NCBI GenBank assembly: GCA_025766275.1
Contig: JAFKAC010000006.1
Span: 1,488,001-1,552,000 of the forward strand
Reading direction: 5' to 3'
Origin: Lactarius indigo
Lineage: Eukaryota; Basidiomycota; Agaricomycetes; Russulales; Russulaceae
Length of the DNA: 64,000 nucleotides
The translations under genes were made by a program, and so were the position numbers. The notes beneath the pieces are model-generated. The model was not told the origin of the DNA. It did not search any database and saw only the letters and a list, made by a program, of their open reading frames with translations. The stretch's first letter is position 1. The number at the start of each line of letters is the position of its first letter. Of this stretch, positions 42,766 to 54,736 are shown piece by piece.

Positions 42766-45700
42766 TTAGATGGGTATGGTGTTGGTGATAGATTTGATGA
42801 CCCTTTGCAGCTCCTCCCATTGCTTGGTCTGTGAGGGTAAGTTCGTAAAGTGGCGGAGGTGGATAGCGTTAGTGGTTAGTTCGATTAGTGTGGGTGAGAA
42901 GATTTGGTCGCCTCCATGGGCAGCTATGAGAAAAGCGATGAGCTTCTGTTTGATATCATACTCCCTACATAGTTCTTCGGGGGTGGGTTCAGGCTCGAAT
43001 ATTTCACCCGGGAGGGCGATGCGTTGTTCTCATTTGGACATGGTATGGAGGAGGTACATGCGCGGCATTAGCTCAGGCGTGTAGTTCTCGTCTCCGTAAT
43101 AATCTGCTATGGTGAGTGCTTTGGTGTCAGCGTCAATGAGGGGTTGGGTTCATTTGATATGAGGGATAATGTCCTCTTTGGTGAGGGGAAAACTGTACTG
43201 GACGGCAAGTCTCGCTTCGAGACTGTCAAGCCCGACAAACTTATTGTCACCCTTACCATTCCATTGTTTGTCTAGGTCGTTGAGGATGGCAATCTCAGCT
43301 TTGTGGTCATCTGAGGGGACAATCTTGCGGAAGGCAGCTTGGGTTTGACAGATAGTGGCGGCGTGTTGTTCGAAGAAGATGGGGACTTGCTTCCAGCTTG
43401 GGAGGGTGCCCGGTTCAAGAAGGACAGATCCGAAATTGTTGGCCGTGGATGGTTTTGTGGAAGGGGGGGGTGCATTCATGAGGGGGCGTGCTGGTACTTT
43501 GGACGTGAGCTTCTTCGATGTAGCAGTAGTAGGGGGGGCGTAATTGGCGGAGCCTGGGATAAGGCTGTTGGCCTGGTTGGCTTTACGGGACTTCGCGGCT
43601 TTGCGGTTATGGGAGACGGTGATGAATGGGTGTGCTAGCTCATCGTCTACACGTGCCTGGGGGAGAACCCCTGCAGGCGCAGCCTCGGTCAAGGACCAAG
43701 ACGCCAGGGGGGAATCTTCCTTCTCTTTTCCCTTGACAGAGGGACCAGAGGGGGCAGCAGGTGTGTTGGACGGCGCAGGCATAATAGTGGCGATAGGGGG
43801 GGGTGACCAGTTCTTCTTTAGAGGGCAGTCTCTGGACCTCGAAGTGTGACCTAGCTTCTTACAGTTAAGGCAGGGGAAATGGCATTGACAACGCCCGGCC
43901 GTCATATGTGCAGAGGCGGTAGGGCAATGGAAGGCGTGGTCTTCGAAGCGGTGTGAGCTGCCGCATTTGAAGCAGATGATACTGTTCTGGGGGACTTGAC
44001 AGGCAGGGGTGTTGGTGGCGTGTCCGATCTTGTGGCAGCGACCGCACATGATTAAACCAGGGTTGTCGCCAGTGATCATGAGTCAAACTGGGTGGTTGAA
44101 CATATCGGTGCCATCACATTGGGCGGTTTTTGAGAGGGACCCATCTTCGTCCAAGTAGGCGAAGTTAAAGGCGGCTGTGGGCCTATGGACGAGGTTATTA
44201 GGATGATTCTGCCAATGTGGTCGGTTGCAGATGATGGCGTCAGAGAAGACCAAGTTACGGCGTAGTTCGGCGACTAATTGATCAGGTGAGAAGACGATGC
44301 CATCGTCTCCTGACGTAGGGACGTCTTGGACTTGGGCATGGACCCATCCTGCAGTTGGGACGAGTTCTCCGACGTGTAGTGGGAGGACAAGGGCTTTGGT
44401 GTATGGGATAATGTCTTTGAAAGAGAGTTTACCAGTGAAGCGGTAAACGAAGTTGTGATGGCCTTGTGTGTTCAGGGACCAACGTCCCATAAGGACTTGG
44501 ATGGGGTTCGCAGCCGTCTTCTCCAGTTGGGAGCGGGCGGCAGCGATGATGTCGGACGGAGGGGTCTTGTATATGGCTTCTTCTGTCTCCGGGTTGTTGT
44601 GACCGTGGCCACGGATGACAGTGATGTCTGTTGTATTTGGGGCTGATGGTTGGTTGGCTGCTGCGGCGTTACGTTTGCCTTGGTTATTACGGCCAGTGCT
44701 GAGATTGGCTTGTTGGTTGAAGGCTTTGTTTGTGATGTGTTGGGCTACTGTGTTTTGGGTAACAACTTTAGCCCACGAAGCCGGGACATCTAGCGCAGGG
44801 GGGCGGGTGGACTGATTAATCGGCGGTGGTTTGGGTGTGGAAGCGGCAGCTGGTGCGGCATCCATAGGGTCATCAGTCCGGGCTTCAGGGCACAGGACCT
44901 CGTCCATTACGGCAGCCGACGTACTCCCAGTATTGGCCTTGGGAGGGGCTGTCACCGCCTCCTTCGGTTTAGCTGGTTTCCGTGCTGCAGGGGGGGTTTT
45001 GTTTGAGGCTAGGGCGTTGATCCGCTCATTTTGGTGTGAGACAGTGTCCTCTAGCCGATGAATAGTGGCCATGATCGCCTTCATCATGGTCAGGAGATCA
45101 CTGTCCTCCGCAGTCGAGGCAGTGGGAGGGGCAGGTTCTTCGACTGGCTCCGAAGGAGGAGGTTGGGCTGTGGGGGTGGGTTCAGTTTTGCATGTTACCA
45201 CATGCATCGATGCTGCAGTACCTCCATTGGTGTTAAGTGTGTCTTGGAGAACGTCGAGGGGGTGGTCTTGGATCATGTGATCTACCAGTTTGATGCGTTC
45301 CGCAGGTGGGAGAGGTGAGTCTTCAGAGGGGGGTTCGGCGTAGTGTGGGAAAAGAACCTTGGGGACTCGGGGGGAGGGCCCCTGGGTAGAGTCCATGTTG
45401 GGTTCTTCTAGGTCGTCCGTCCGGAAGCATTTGGTATGGACGGGGGTGGGTGTGATGTTGTTGTCTATCGGAAGAGGTGCGAGCGGTGGTGTGCGTGGCA
45501 CTTCATGTTCCGGAGACGTCGCCCTGGAGGTGGAGTGTGATGGTGGGTTCGATGACGGAAGCCAATCCAGCTCCGCCTCCACGGGATCCTTGGTGGGTTT
45601 GAATGCGTCTGGGGAGTTAGCGACTAGGATGTATCCTAGTTTCTTGGCCTCGGATACGAGGAAACCAATCGTGCGTGCGTTGCAGTGGCGTACCTTCCAT

Positions 45701-47430
45701 CCTTTCAGGTCCTTACGAACCTTGTCCCTAACATTTCTGATGTACTGTTCTTGTTCTTGATGATACTGAGATTTGAGGGTGGCGATCTCGTGATCAATTT
45801 GAGCGATGGCTTGAGTACGGAGGCGGTCCGCCTCTGCGGTCTTGAAGGCCTCCGCATCCCGTTGAAGGGTAGTGACTGCTTCGGTGTGGATTCTGTTGAA
45901 TTCTTTGGTGCGGAGGGCGGTCACTTTGCACTCCATGGTGGCTTTCATATCTGTGAGTAAGTCACGTTGCATAGCGTCAACTTGAGCTTGGCAGTCAGTG
46001 CGCATAAGGGATTCAATTTGTTCTATTTCCCCGGCAATTTCCGGGGTAGCCGACTTGGCTTGGCGTTTACCTTTGATGTCCGTTTTCAGGAAGCATGGGT
46101 CAATGTTCAGGAAATTGTTATCTGCAATGAACTTTTGCATGACTATGGAGAACTCTTCATGGTAGATGGCTTTCCAGTTGTCGAGGTCATCCAGGGCTTC
46201 TTGATTGAGAGACGAGAAGATATTATCCTTGACTTGTTGACGTAGTTGGGCCATCTGAGTGGGGTCGGATGTGATCTCCTCATGGATGGCCTGGGCGGTC
46301 GTGGCAGAATGTTGGGCAGCCCTCTCGAGGACTGCTAGCTGTTTCGCGACTAAGTCATCGAAGTAGGAAGTTGGGTTAGTGTGTAGGGGGTTAATTCGTT
46401 TGGTATCATAATATCCCACTAGCTGAAGAGCTAATGCGTGGATAGTGCCCCCAACTGTAAGGGGTTTCTCAATGGTGTCATGAGTGATGAATGAGTCAGA
46501 TGACCAGTTCATTGATTTGGTGCCCGTCATGATAGGGCATGGAGAGCGGAGGATACCTCTTATAATAGCCGCTAGGATCGCTATGGAGAGGCAGTGCCAG
46601 GCAGCTGGTGTGAGAATTGGAACAGCGGTTTCACCGCTCTTACCAGCAGTGCCAGCGTCAAGAGCTTGGATGGTTAGTAGTGCCGCTGTTTGGAGATTGT
46701 CTTTGGTGAATGAAAAGGAATGATCACGTAAGAATTGTAGCAGTGATTTGAGATAAAACCGAGAGTAACCCATGACTACGTCATTGATTTCTCTCGCGAA
46801 TTCCTCTTGCAGGGTCTCGTCGTTTACCTCAAACTGCTTGATGTCTTGTTCGTGATCGAGGTCGAGTGCCTCAATTACTGAGGTGCCGAACCTCATGTTT
46901 GATTCTAGAACTGTGAGTGGTGGAGGCAGGTGTTTTCCTGCCACAGCCTTGTTGATTTCGGCCCCATGTTTGATATGGGGAGGGGGCGAGGAGAAGCGTG
47001 TTGGAGAGTTGGCCTGTGACAAGGACTCCTGTGTGATGTGAGTCCAGGCAGAGGCATTAGAGAGCCGGCGTAGGCCAGCACGAGGCATGCGTGAGGTGTT
47101 TCGACCCCTGATCATGATCTCTTCCGGCTGCGGTGGGAGAGCGGAGGCATGTGGTCCTGCAAGTACGGCAGGGTGAGTAGATTCTTCCGACTCAGGAGAG
47201 TTCATGCGTGAGTCGGTGGGGATGTCGAAGGAGATGGTAATGGGATGGAGGGCAGTTCCGGGGTTCCCTTGGACAATGGGTTGCCCATATCCATCAGTGG
47301 TGGTTGGGCCAGGTGTGGCCATGTTGGAGGTGTCTGGGAGGATTGGGGGGGTTGAGAAGTGGTCGAAATATAAGTTGGAGTCACTGAGAGTGTTGGGTGG
47401 GAGGTCGGGCGGTGGATCCGGGTGGATCAT
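42766..47430 (-). pseudogene. LINE ORF1: nucleic-acid-binding protein with CCHC knuckles
   Basis: One frame of about 1554 codons from ATG 47430 to TAA 42768-42766, unusually long for a LINE ORF1. The first 1100 residues include a helical region with a coiled coil (DAFKTAEADRLRTQAIAQID), a Pro-rich linker, SWAKVVTQN, and a domain around VLMGRWSLNTQGHHNFVYRF that is found before the knuckles in fungal LINE proteins. After TGA at 44085-44083 come the knuckles: CGRCHKIGHATNTPAC, CFKCGSSHRFEDHAFHC and CLNCKKLGHTSRSRDC. Two more TGA codons at 43152-43150 and 43032-43030 break the C-terminal part. No other stop type occurs. Confidence 0.85.
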
Positions 47431-47560
47431 AGCTTGTCAAGGGTCACGAGGACACCAGGCGTGTTCCTTGACTGAAGGCAGGGTTGTATAGAATGTTTGG
47501 TACACTAAACCAATACCAGCACTTAAGGAGATGGTGGTGGTTCGAGGAAAAAAAGGGATG

Positions 47561-48650
47561 TTCTTCTCATGTTTGGCGATGATATCCCTAAAGATGAAGT
47601 TCATCATGGTCTGGAACATCGCTGGAGAGTTGGTTAGGCTAAAGAACATCACCATTGGTTCGAATAGTCTGTATCGCGTTTTGAACGTGGCCTTTTCCTC
47701 GTCTCCCTCTTTGATGCGTATGTTGTTATACCCCCATCTGACATCAAGCTTAGTGTAGATGTGGGTGTTGCTGAGGTCAGTAATAAGGTTGGAGATGAGA
47801 GGGAGTGGGTATTGATTGCGAATGGTGACTGCGTTGATCTTTCGATAGTCCTGGACTGGTTGTAACTTTCCATCCTTCTTCTTAATGAAGAAGAAAGATG
47901 AGGCATATGGAGACTTAGAGGGTCATATGTATCCCTTCTTTAGTTGTTCATCTATCCATTCGTGTAGTTTTTTATCCTCTTCTTGAGTCATGGGGTATAT
48001 TTTGCAGTCAATTGCGTTGGCTGTTCCTGGTTTGAATTTGATAGCGTGATCCCAGGGTCTACTGGGCGGAAACCTGTCTGATGCTTCTTCACTGAAGAAG
48101 CATTCAAATTCACACTATTCGGGGGGTAACTCAGCTTTGGTGATGTATTGTTGGGCAGCAATGGCGAGGTCGGTGGCAGTTGCCCTAATCCGACAGTCTT
48201 CTTCGAATTGTTGTCATTGTTCATCAGTGATGATACAAGAATGTACTATTTCATACTCATCATCCTGAACAGTGGCTGCTGCTATTGCTGGTGTGGTTTT
48301 GATGTAGGGATTTGTCGATCATATGATGATGGGGAGCATGTCTTCATGTATGGTGGCTTGTGACCATTTGATGTGTGGGTCATATGTAGCAAGCCAGGGA
48401 TATCCTAATATGATGTCTTCATTGCCAATATCTGTAATAAGGAAGCGCATTTCCTTATGAATTCCTTTAGTTTGAACATCAATATTGGTATAATGGGTGA
48501 TATGCCCCAACTTGTTTTCCGTATTATCAATATTCCATATTTTCTTTGGGACATCAAGTGGTTTGGTACCAAGTCCCATTCTCTTCACGAAGGGTGGTCT
48601 CATGAAGCAATGGGTTGCTCCTGAGTTGACTAGTGCTCGTATGTCGGCGT
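47561..48650 (-). pseudogene. Protease and RT fingers of the reverse family A copy
   Basis: Read leftwards from the fusion point: protease with HADIRALVNSGATHCF (DSG changed to NSG, losing the catalytic aspartate) and DIILGYPWLATYDP (48650-48320). A linker and RT with RPWDHAIKF, FFFIKKKDG, DVRWGYNNIRI and MFFSLTNSPAMFQTMM follow, up to the LINE insertion at IIAKHEK. The 5' LTR, gag and protease start of this copy are absent; it abuts the integrase of the B copy. Confidence 0.8.
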
Positions 48651-50130
48651 GGGAAGTTCCAATCGATAATTGTAAGGAGACATCACCTGTGTCACCCAAA
48701 AAGGTCTGTGGCGTCACGCTGCTAATTTCACTGTAGGCTGGTTGGTGTGAAGGTGCCTGCCTTCTAACCATACAAGGTCGCCGTTCTTGAACTTGGGCGT
48801 ATCTTTGTTGCGCACCCATGCCTCTTGCGCCTTTCTCATGAGGCGTTGGGCTGTTTCTCGAGCTTCCCTAAGTAGTGTCAGTCTTGCGGTCACCTGTGGC
48901 AGGGGGGATGGCTTATCAGTCCAATCAGAGTGGGGGTTATAACCCATCAGGAGTTGGAATGGCGATTGTTTGGTATGCTTGTGAGGCCAGTTATTGTGTG
49001 CGAATTCCGCTATGGGTAGATAAGCGGTCCAGTCATCCTGTCGTTCATTTACCCAGAAGCGCAGGTATTGTTCCAGCCACTGATTTGTCCTCTCCAACTG
49101 TCCATCTGTGCGTGGATGGTATGCAGTTGATATGTTCTGTTGGATCCCTAGGATTCGGCATACTTCTCGTGTGAATTTTGAAGTGAATCGCGGGTCTCGG
49201 TCACTGATGATTTTACACGATAATCTGAATCGTTTGAAGACATGATTTATGTACAGGGTCGCCGTTTCTTCTGCCATGATCTCCTCTTTACATGGTACAA
49301 ATATTGAGGCTTTGCTACAATCATGGTTGGTGATTGTGAGGATGCTATCATATCCTCTTGATACTGGTAGTTTGGTAATGAAGTCCACAGCTATGGTCTG
49401 GAACGGGGTTGCCTCCAGGATGGGCGTGATGGGATGCAGCGCCACTCGAATGGGGCATGTGTTGACCTTGTTTTGTTGGCATTCAGCACATCCTTGAATG
49501 TATTCATATACGTCCTTTCGCAGTCGCAGCCACCAGTAATGCCACTCCACGATTCGCTGTGTTCTCACAATCCCTGGATGTCCATGGATCGGCAGGTTGT
49601 GGTGATCGTGTATCAGCACTCTTTGTGTAGAAGTGGGTCCTGTGATCACAAACCTGCTGTCCTTATACCATTCTCCATCGATTTTCTTCAGTTGGTGAGG
49701 GTCTACCCATTGCTTGATAATCGTTTCATCCTGTCGGTGTCAGGGTTGTTGGAGGTTCGGATTTATAGTGAGGGTTTTTGCTGTGTTAAGTGTCCTTATG
49801 AAAACTTCGGGGGGTAGTACGATGACTTGTTTGTTGTCTGTGGTTCCTTGATCGTAGTCGGGTTGTCTCAACAGTGTGTCTGCTCAGCCATTGTTTTTTC
49901 CTTTGATGTGGTGAATCTCAAAGTCGTATTCTGACAACTCTAGTACTTCCCTTGCTACGCATCTGCTGATCTTCTGCGGTGTCTTCCAGTACTGTAGGTT
50001 GAGATGGTCAGAATAGATTTTGATTTTATGGGGGGCTCCTGCTAGTAGCGGTCTCCAGTTGCACAGAGCCTTGACTATTGCAAGTAACTCTAGGTTGTAG
50101 ATATCGTAGTTTCTCTCGGCTTCGGACAGT
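48651..50130 (-). pseudogene. Integrase and RNase H end of the reverse family B copy
   Basis: The integrase is largely open from 49649 to 48714: HDHHNLPIHGHPGIVRTQ, CAECQQ, IAVDFITKLPVSRGYDS, IISDRDPRFTSKF and QLERTNQWLEQYLRFW (all DDE residues kept). A TGA follows in KLAA-*-RHRPF, at the same place as in the plus-strand B copy. The frame continues through VMSPYNYRLELP to the fusion with the A protease at about 48650. The RNase H end (49700-50130) is degraded. The chromodomain, tail and 3' LTR of this copy are missing. Confidence 0.85.
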
Positions 50131-51705
50131 GTGGCGGAGTAATAACCTATCAGGTGCTTTTTTCTGTCAGCCTTTCATTGTAGCAGTACTGCTCCCACTG
50201 CGTAACCAGAGGCGTTGACTTCCAGTTTGAATGGGTCTTGAAGTACAGGGTGAGCTAACACTGGTTCTTCTGTTACTTGCCACTTCAGCATGTTGAATGC
50301 CTTGTCTTCTTCTTCCATCCATCTCCACTCCATATCTTTGTGTGTTAGTTTATTAAGAGGTTTGGTGTGTGTTGCGAATTCGCAAATGAAAAGGCAGTAA
50401 AAGTTGCAGAACCCTAGGAAGGACCGCACGTCTTTGACTTTAGTTGGTGTCAGCCAATCCTTGATTCCTTGAACTTTTATGGGATCCATGCAAGTTACCC
50501 CCCTTTCAAGGATTATCCCCAGGTAATCCATTCGTGGTTGATGGAATAGGCACTTTTCCAGTTTAAAGTAGAGGTCATGTTCTCGTGCAACATGCAGCAC
50601 ATCTTTGACAGCTGCTGAATGGGCAGCTAGATCGTGGTCAAAGTGAGTGGCAATACCAATGTCATCCATGTAAACATGTATTGTGGTTCCCAACCGTTTG
50701 TGTTTGGTGATGGTGTCCCGATAGATGTGGTTCATCATTGCTTGGAAAGTTGCCGGAGAGTTTGTGAGGCCAAAGAACATGACCGTAGGTTCAAAAAGGC
50801 CAAATTTTGTTTTGAAGGCCGCCTTCTCTTGATCGCCGTCTCGAATGCATATGTTGTTATATCCCCAATGGATGTCCAGTTTCATGTAGATGTGGGCATT
50901 GCTGAGGTCAAGGATTAAGTCTTGGATAAGGGGTAGTGGATACTGGTTGCAGACAGTGTGGGAATTAATAACTCAGTAGTCCTGTACTGGGCGTAGCTTT
51001 CCATCCTTCTTTTTGATGAAGAAGAAGGATGATGCGTATGGGGATATAGATGGGTGTAGATACCCTTGCTGTAGTTTTTCTTCTAGGAATTCTTGCAGTT
51101 CGTTTTCTTCTTTTTGAGTCATGGGGTAGATTTTGCAATCAATGGCGGCCAGCACAGATGGTTTGAAATTGATCGCATGATCCCAGGGTCTTGCTGGGGG
51201 AAACCAATGAGAGGCTTGCTCATCGAATAGTTGGGAGAACTCCTGGTATTCTGTAGGGAGTATGGTGGCAGTTTGTTGTTGCTTTGCTTGTATTGCCAGT
51301 TCGGTAGAGGTTGTGGTGCATGCGAAGGTCTCTTCTTGTAGTTCTTGGAAGATGTCTTCTTTTTCTGTAGTGATTAAGGCCCTTGCGGTGGCCATGGTAA
51401 GCAACAATTTTTGGGTGGCCAGCACTACTGGTTGCATATTAGGGTGTATGGTGGCACTAGCCCAATTGATTGTTGGTTCGAATGCGCCTAGCCATGGGTA
51501 GCCCAGGACCATGTCCTCATTCCCAAGGTCTGTGACCAGAAAGGTCATCTTCTTTATCTGTTGGCGTGTTTTCACTTCTAGGTCAACATAATGAGTGATT
51601 AACCCAGCTTTGTTTTCGGTGTTATCTATGTTCCATATTTTGTGCAGTATCTCTAGTTGTTGCACCAGTATTCCTGTCCAGGCTGCTGTATTTGGCCGGA
51701 TGAAG
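50131..51705 (-). pseudogene. RT, RNase H start and protease end of the reverse family B copy
   Basis: The protease part reads KIWNIDNTENKAGLITHY and MVLGYPWLGAFEP; the RT reads RPWDHAINFKPS, FFFIKKKDGKLRPVQDY, then a TGA-type break, LDIHWGYNNICI, MFFGLTNSPATFQAMM, VYMDDIGIA and FLGFCNFYCLFI. The RNase H start is VNASGYAVGAVLLQ (first catalytic Asp changed to Asn). The protease catalytic part lies beyond the solo LTR at 52317-52400. Confidence 0.85.
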
Positions 51706-52316
51706 TGTTGATAAGTGACCCTTGCGCACTTAGCAGCTCGTACAGACCGGACTTGCAGCATGGACTGCTCTAGATTAGATTAAATGGACATGTAGATTAC
51801 TTACTTCTGATCTGTACAATCTAGCACTTATCATTGCGTCATGTATGACATCACTGTACAATGACATCGTGTAGACTACTCTGGACTCTTCATTGTACTC
51901 TGTCTCTTGTTCTCCTTTTAGCACTATGTTTATTATGATGTCACTATGATATCATTTGGTCTGGACTTTCCTTGTTCTTGTACACCTTGTTCCCTTTACA
52001 CACACTCCTTTGTCCTGTTGTAGAACAATGTGTCCCTTGTATTCTGTGACACCCTGTTACTCACCTTGTAGTAGTGTCACCCTCCTGTATAGTATAAGTA
52101 GTAGGCTTGTACGCTCCTGGTCCACATCAGTTCCTCACTGTTGTGTGCCAGGTATGTCTCCTCCTCTTCAATGTAACATCAGTTCCTCACTGTTGTGTGC
52201 CAGATACTTCTTGCTTCCACTGCTTGACTCCTGTTGCTGCTTTCCAGCCACCCTTCTTATCTCATCACAGTCTACTTTGTCTCTGTGAGTAAGATGTCTA
52301 TGTGTGCTGTTCACCA
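51706..52316 (-). mobile_element. Solo LTR of the fourth family (611 bp, TSD TGAAG)
   Basis: On the plus strand it runs TGTTGATAAGTG to CTGTTCACCA with TGAAG on both sides (51701-51705, 52317-52321). It is the reverse complement of the LTR at 10734-11362. It splits the protease directly after VDSGATDNF. Confidence 0.9.
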
Positions 52317-54509
52317 TGAAGTTGTCGGTTGCTCCAGAGTCCACCAGAGCGTTGATTTCAGTCGTTTTGTAATTCATATGAACGGTCACTGGAATTCGTA
52401 GGGAGCAGTGGTGAGTCATTACTATTACAGAATTACATTTTAGAGCCCTCACCCAGACTGACGGGTTCAGGCATCCCAAAAACCCTCTTTCCCCCATAGG
52501 TCTTGGAGGATGAGGTCTTTTACTTCATCTGTGCTGTTGGCCACCTGTGTGAGCCATTCCTTTGCTTGTTCTCCAGCTGTCTTTGTTGTAGTCACGTTTA
52601 TTTGTGGCATTGGTGTGGTGCTGGGCGCTGGTAACATGTATCCCAGTAGAGATGGCTCATATTGTGACACTGGTCCTTGCACATACCCAGTGGTTTCGGT
52701 CATTTGACTGCTTGAGGGGGCATTTGACTGCCATAGTCTCTGTGTGCAGGGGTTTGGGCAGTTTCATGAGAGGTGACCTGGAGCGTTGTAGTTATAACAG
52801 AGTACATTCATTAGGTCTCTGCGAGATCCTCCTCTTCCCTGTCCCCTCGCACCCGGCCCCCCTCTCAGCAGGAATGGTGGCTGTGGCCACATATAGGGTG
52901 GTTTTCTGTAGTCAATTTCTTAAGATCCCACAAGTCTTACTTGTGCCCGATCTGTGGACGTGTCCATTGCCCACAGATTTGTTTGTGGCAAGTTTTGTGG
53001 AAGGGTCCATCCTGCGTTTCCACTCTGCTTCTTCGGCTGTGTTGATGTGTTTTTGTGTTCATTGAGTCTCACTTTGAGATGAATGTAGTTCTTCTGTCTT
53101 TTGAGGACAGCATGTTTCCAGTCATTGAATGTAATTGGTTCGTCAAACTGGAACGCATTCTTGAACAGTTCTTTCGGCAACCCCAATGTGAAGAGGTTGA
53201 TAGTTTGTGGTTCATTGAGGTGATAGTGAGCCTTCTGTGCAAGCTGTTCGAAGTCATTGACGTACTTATTGATGTCTTCTCCCACCATCCGGAATCCTTT
53301 CCTGAGTATTGCCTGCACTTGTTCTCGTTCAAGTGTATTTTCAAATCTTTGACTGAAGCCATCGGCTACGGCATCCCATAGTTCTCTCGTATAGGGGCTG
53401 ATTCCTTGTTGTATCTGTCTGTTGAGCCAGTTGAGGAACAACAGAACCCACTCGCTCACTGCTCCTCCCTTGATGTAGGAGAGAAACAGGAGACATTGTC
53501 GGTAATCGTTGCGCATGATAGGGGCATCCAAATTCATGCCCCAGTAGACATGCCACTGCATTAGGAATTGGTCTACTTTGAGTCTGTCCCCGTCGAAGAT
53601 GGAAGGGGGCTCGCCAGTTAATTTTTCGTTATGTCACCTGCCACCTCCTCCTCCACCGCCTCCTTCTCCACCTCCTCCACCTCCTGGTGGTCTGGCAGGT
53701 GGTCCTCCTGCTGGTGGTCGAGATCGTCATATGTCAAATGGGACTCCCCATCCTGGTGGTGGCAGCAGATCTCCCCCTGGTCCTCCTGCTCCAGGTGGTA
53801 TTTCAAGCATAGGTTGTCTTCCTGACAGGGGGTCTCCCCGGTCAGACCCTATGGCTCTGAATATTGTGGCGTCATCGGCGGTCATACAGACGCCTGTTTC
53901 CAGGTTGATGGGCATGAGGATGTCTCTTGCTTCTTGTCGTATTGTGTGTGATTCTTCTAACGCAACTTCTTCCATTGCTTGTGTGAGAGTTGCCATGATG
54001 GCTGGTGATCGTATATGAATAGGTTCTGGTTCTGTAATGTGGGCAGACTCAGCTTGGTTGATGAGAAGTTCTTGCACTGCTCCTCTGCTGCTTTCTGTTT
54101 GATCTGGTTGTCTTCCTTCTTCTTCTTCGTTGCTTTGTTCTGTTTCTTCGGAGACTGCTTCCCCTGTGGTGTGTTCTTGTAATTGCCCATCAATGGGGCC
54201 CCAATCAGCTCTACTGTTGAGCTCCCTTGCATCGATATTGCAATGATATCGTGGTCCTACTGGTCGTACAACGTCCCAGCGGTGATCTATCAGGTTCCAC
54301 ATAACTTCCACCCAGCACAAGTGGTCGAAGTTGAACTCAACTGGTCGGAACCTGGTAGGTCCGTTAAATTCCACAAAGTATCCTGTTTCTTCTTGTCGTT
54401 CTCTCCAACTAGCTGCTCCTAAGAAACATGTTGGCACATTGCGATCTCCTCTGCGATCTAGTGTGTAGGGACAGAAGCTTGTCCACTGATCTCTTGTTGT
54501 TACAGCCAC
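52317..54509 (-). pseudogene. gag and start of pol of the reverse family B copy
   Basis: Gag starts after the PBS with the GTG of ATCGTGGCT (54509) and reads VTTRDQWTSFCPY, RFRPVEFNFDHLCW, an acidic EEEEGRQPDQ linker, a Gly/Pro-rich linker (53640-53720) and the capsid-like domain (GMNLDAPIMRNDYRQ to FNDWKHAVLKRQ). The knuckle is damaged: CYNYNAPGHLS is followed by TGA, and the second cysteine is tyrosine. Gag ends at TGA near 52467. GGGTTTT at 52479-52485 would shift into pol (GFLGCLNPSVWVRALK), which enters the protease (NALVDSGATDNFM) up to the solo LTR. Confidence 0.82.
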
Positions 54510-54515
54510 GATGAG

Positions 54516-54526
54516 ATCTTGGTCTT
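54516..54526 (-). promoter_or_regulatory. Self-priming primer-binding site, reverse family B copy
   Basis: In sense orientation AAGACCAAGAT begins two bases after the LTR end, as in the plus-strand B element. The LTR holds the complementary CTTGGTCTT word near 54756-54775. Confidence 0.75.
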
Positions 54527-54528
54527 AA

Positions 54529-54693
54529 TGTAACATCGTCACAACGTTGGCTCAACTTGAGTGCAGCGAAGGCGATAACAACTTTAGACAAATAGGCATG
54601 ACGACTCAGAGGTCCGTGCTGCTGTCAGGTGAAATGCATGGAGGCACACAGACAGACTGTATGCTTGACGATGAACTGTGATAGATTTGAAGA

Positions 54694-54736
<43 letters not shown>

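Larger units (their letters stand above)
38424..47560 (-). mobile_element. Full-length Tad-like LINE (about 9.1 kb) with poly(A) and 14-bp TSD
   Basis: The element is inserted in the RT of the reverse A copy. Its 3' end is a run of T on the plus strand (38421-38436) with AATAAA just upstream in sense. Its 5' end lies at about 47560. TTCTTCTCGTGTTT (38410-38423) and TTCTTCTCATGTTT (47561-47574) are the target-site duplication, differing at one CpG position. Two ORFs (47430-42766 and 42764-38724) fill it. Each is a single frame broken only by TGA codons (three and two). The order ORF1 with knuckles, then APE endonuclease, RT and RNase H fits the Tad clade of fungal LINEs. Confidence 0.88.

Noticed and set aside
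44455..45760. Several plus-strand open frames opposite LINE ORF1
   Set aside because: They are short, overlap each other in different frames, and lie antisense to a long frame with a clear LINE arrangement.
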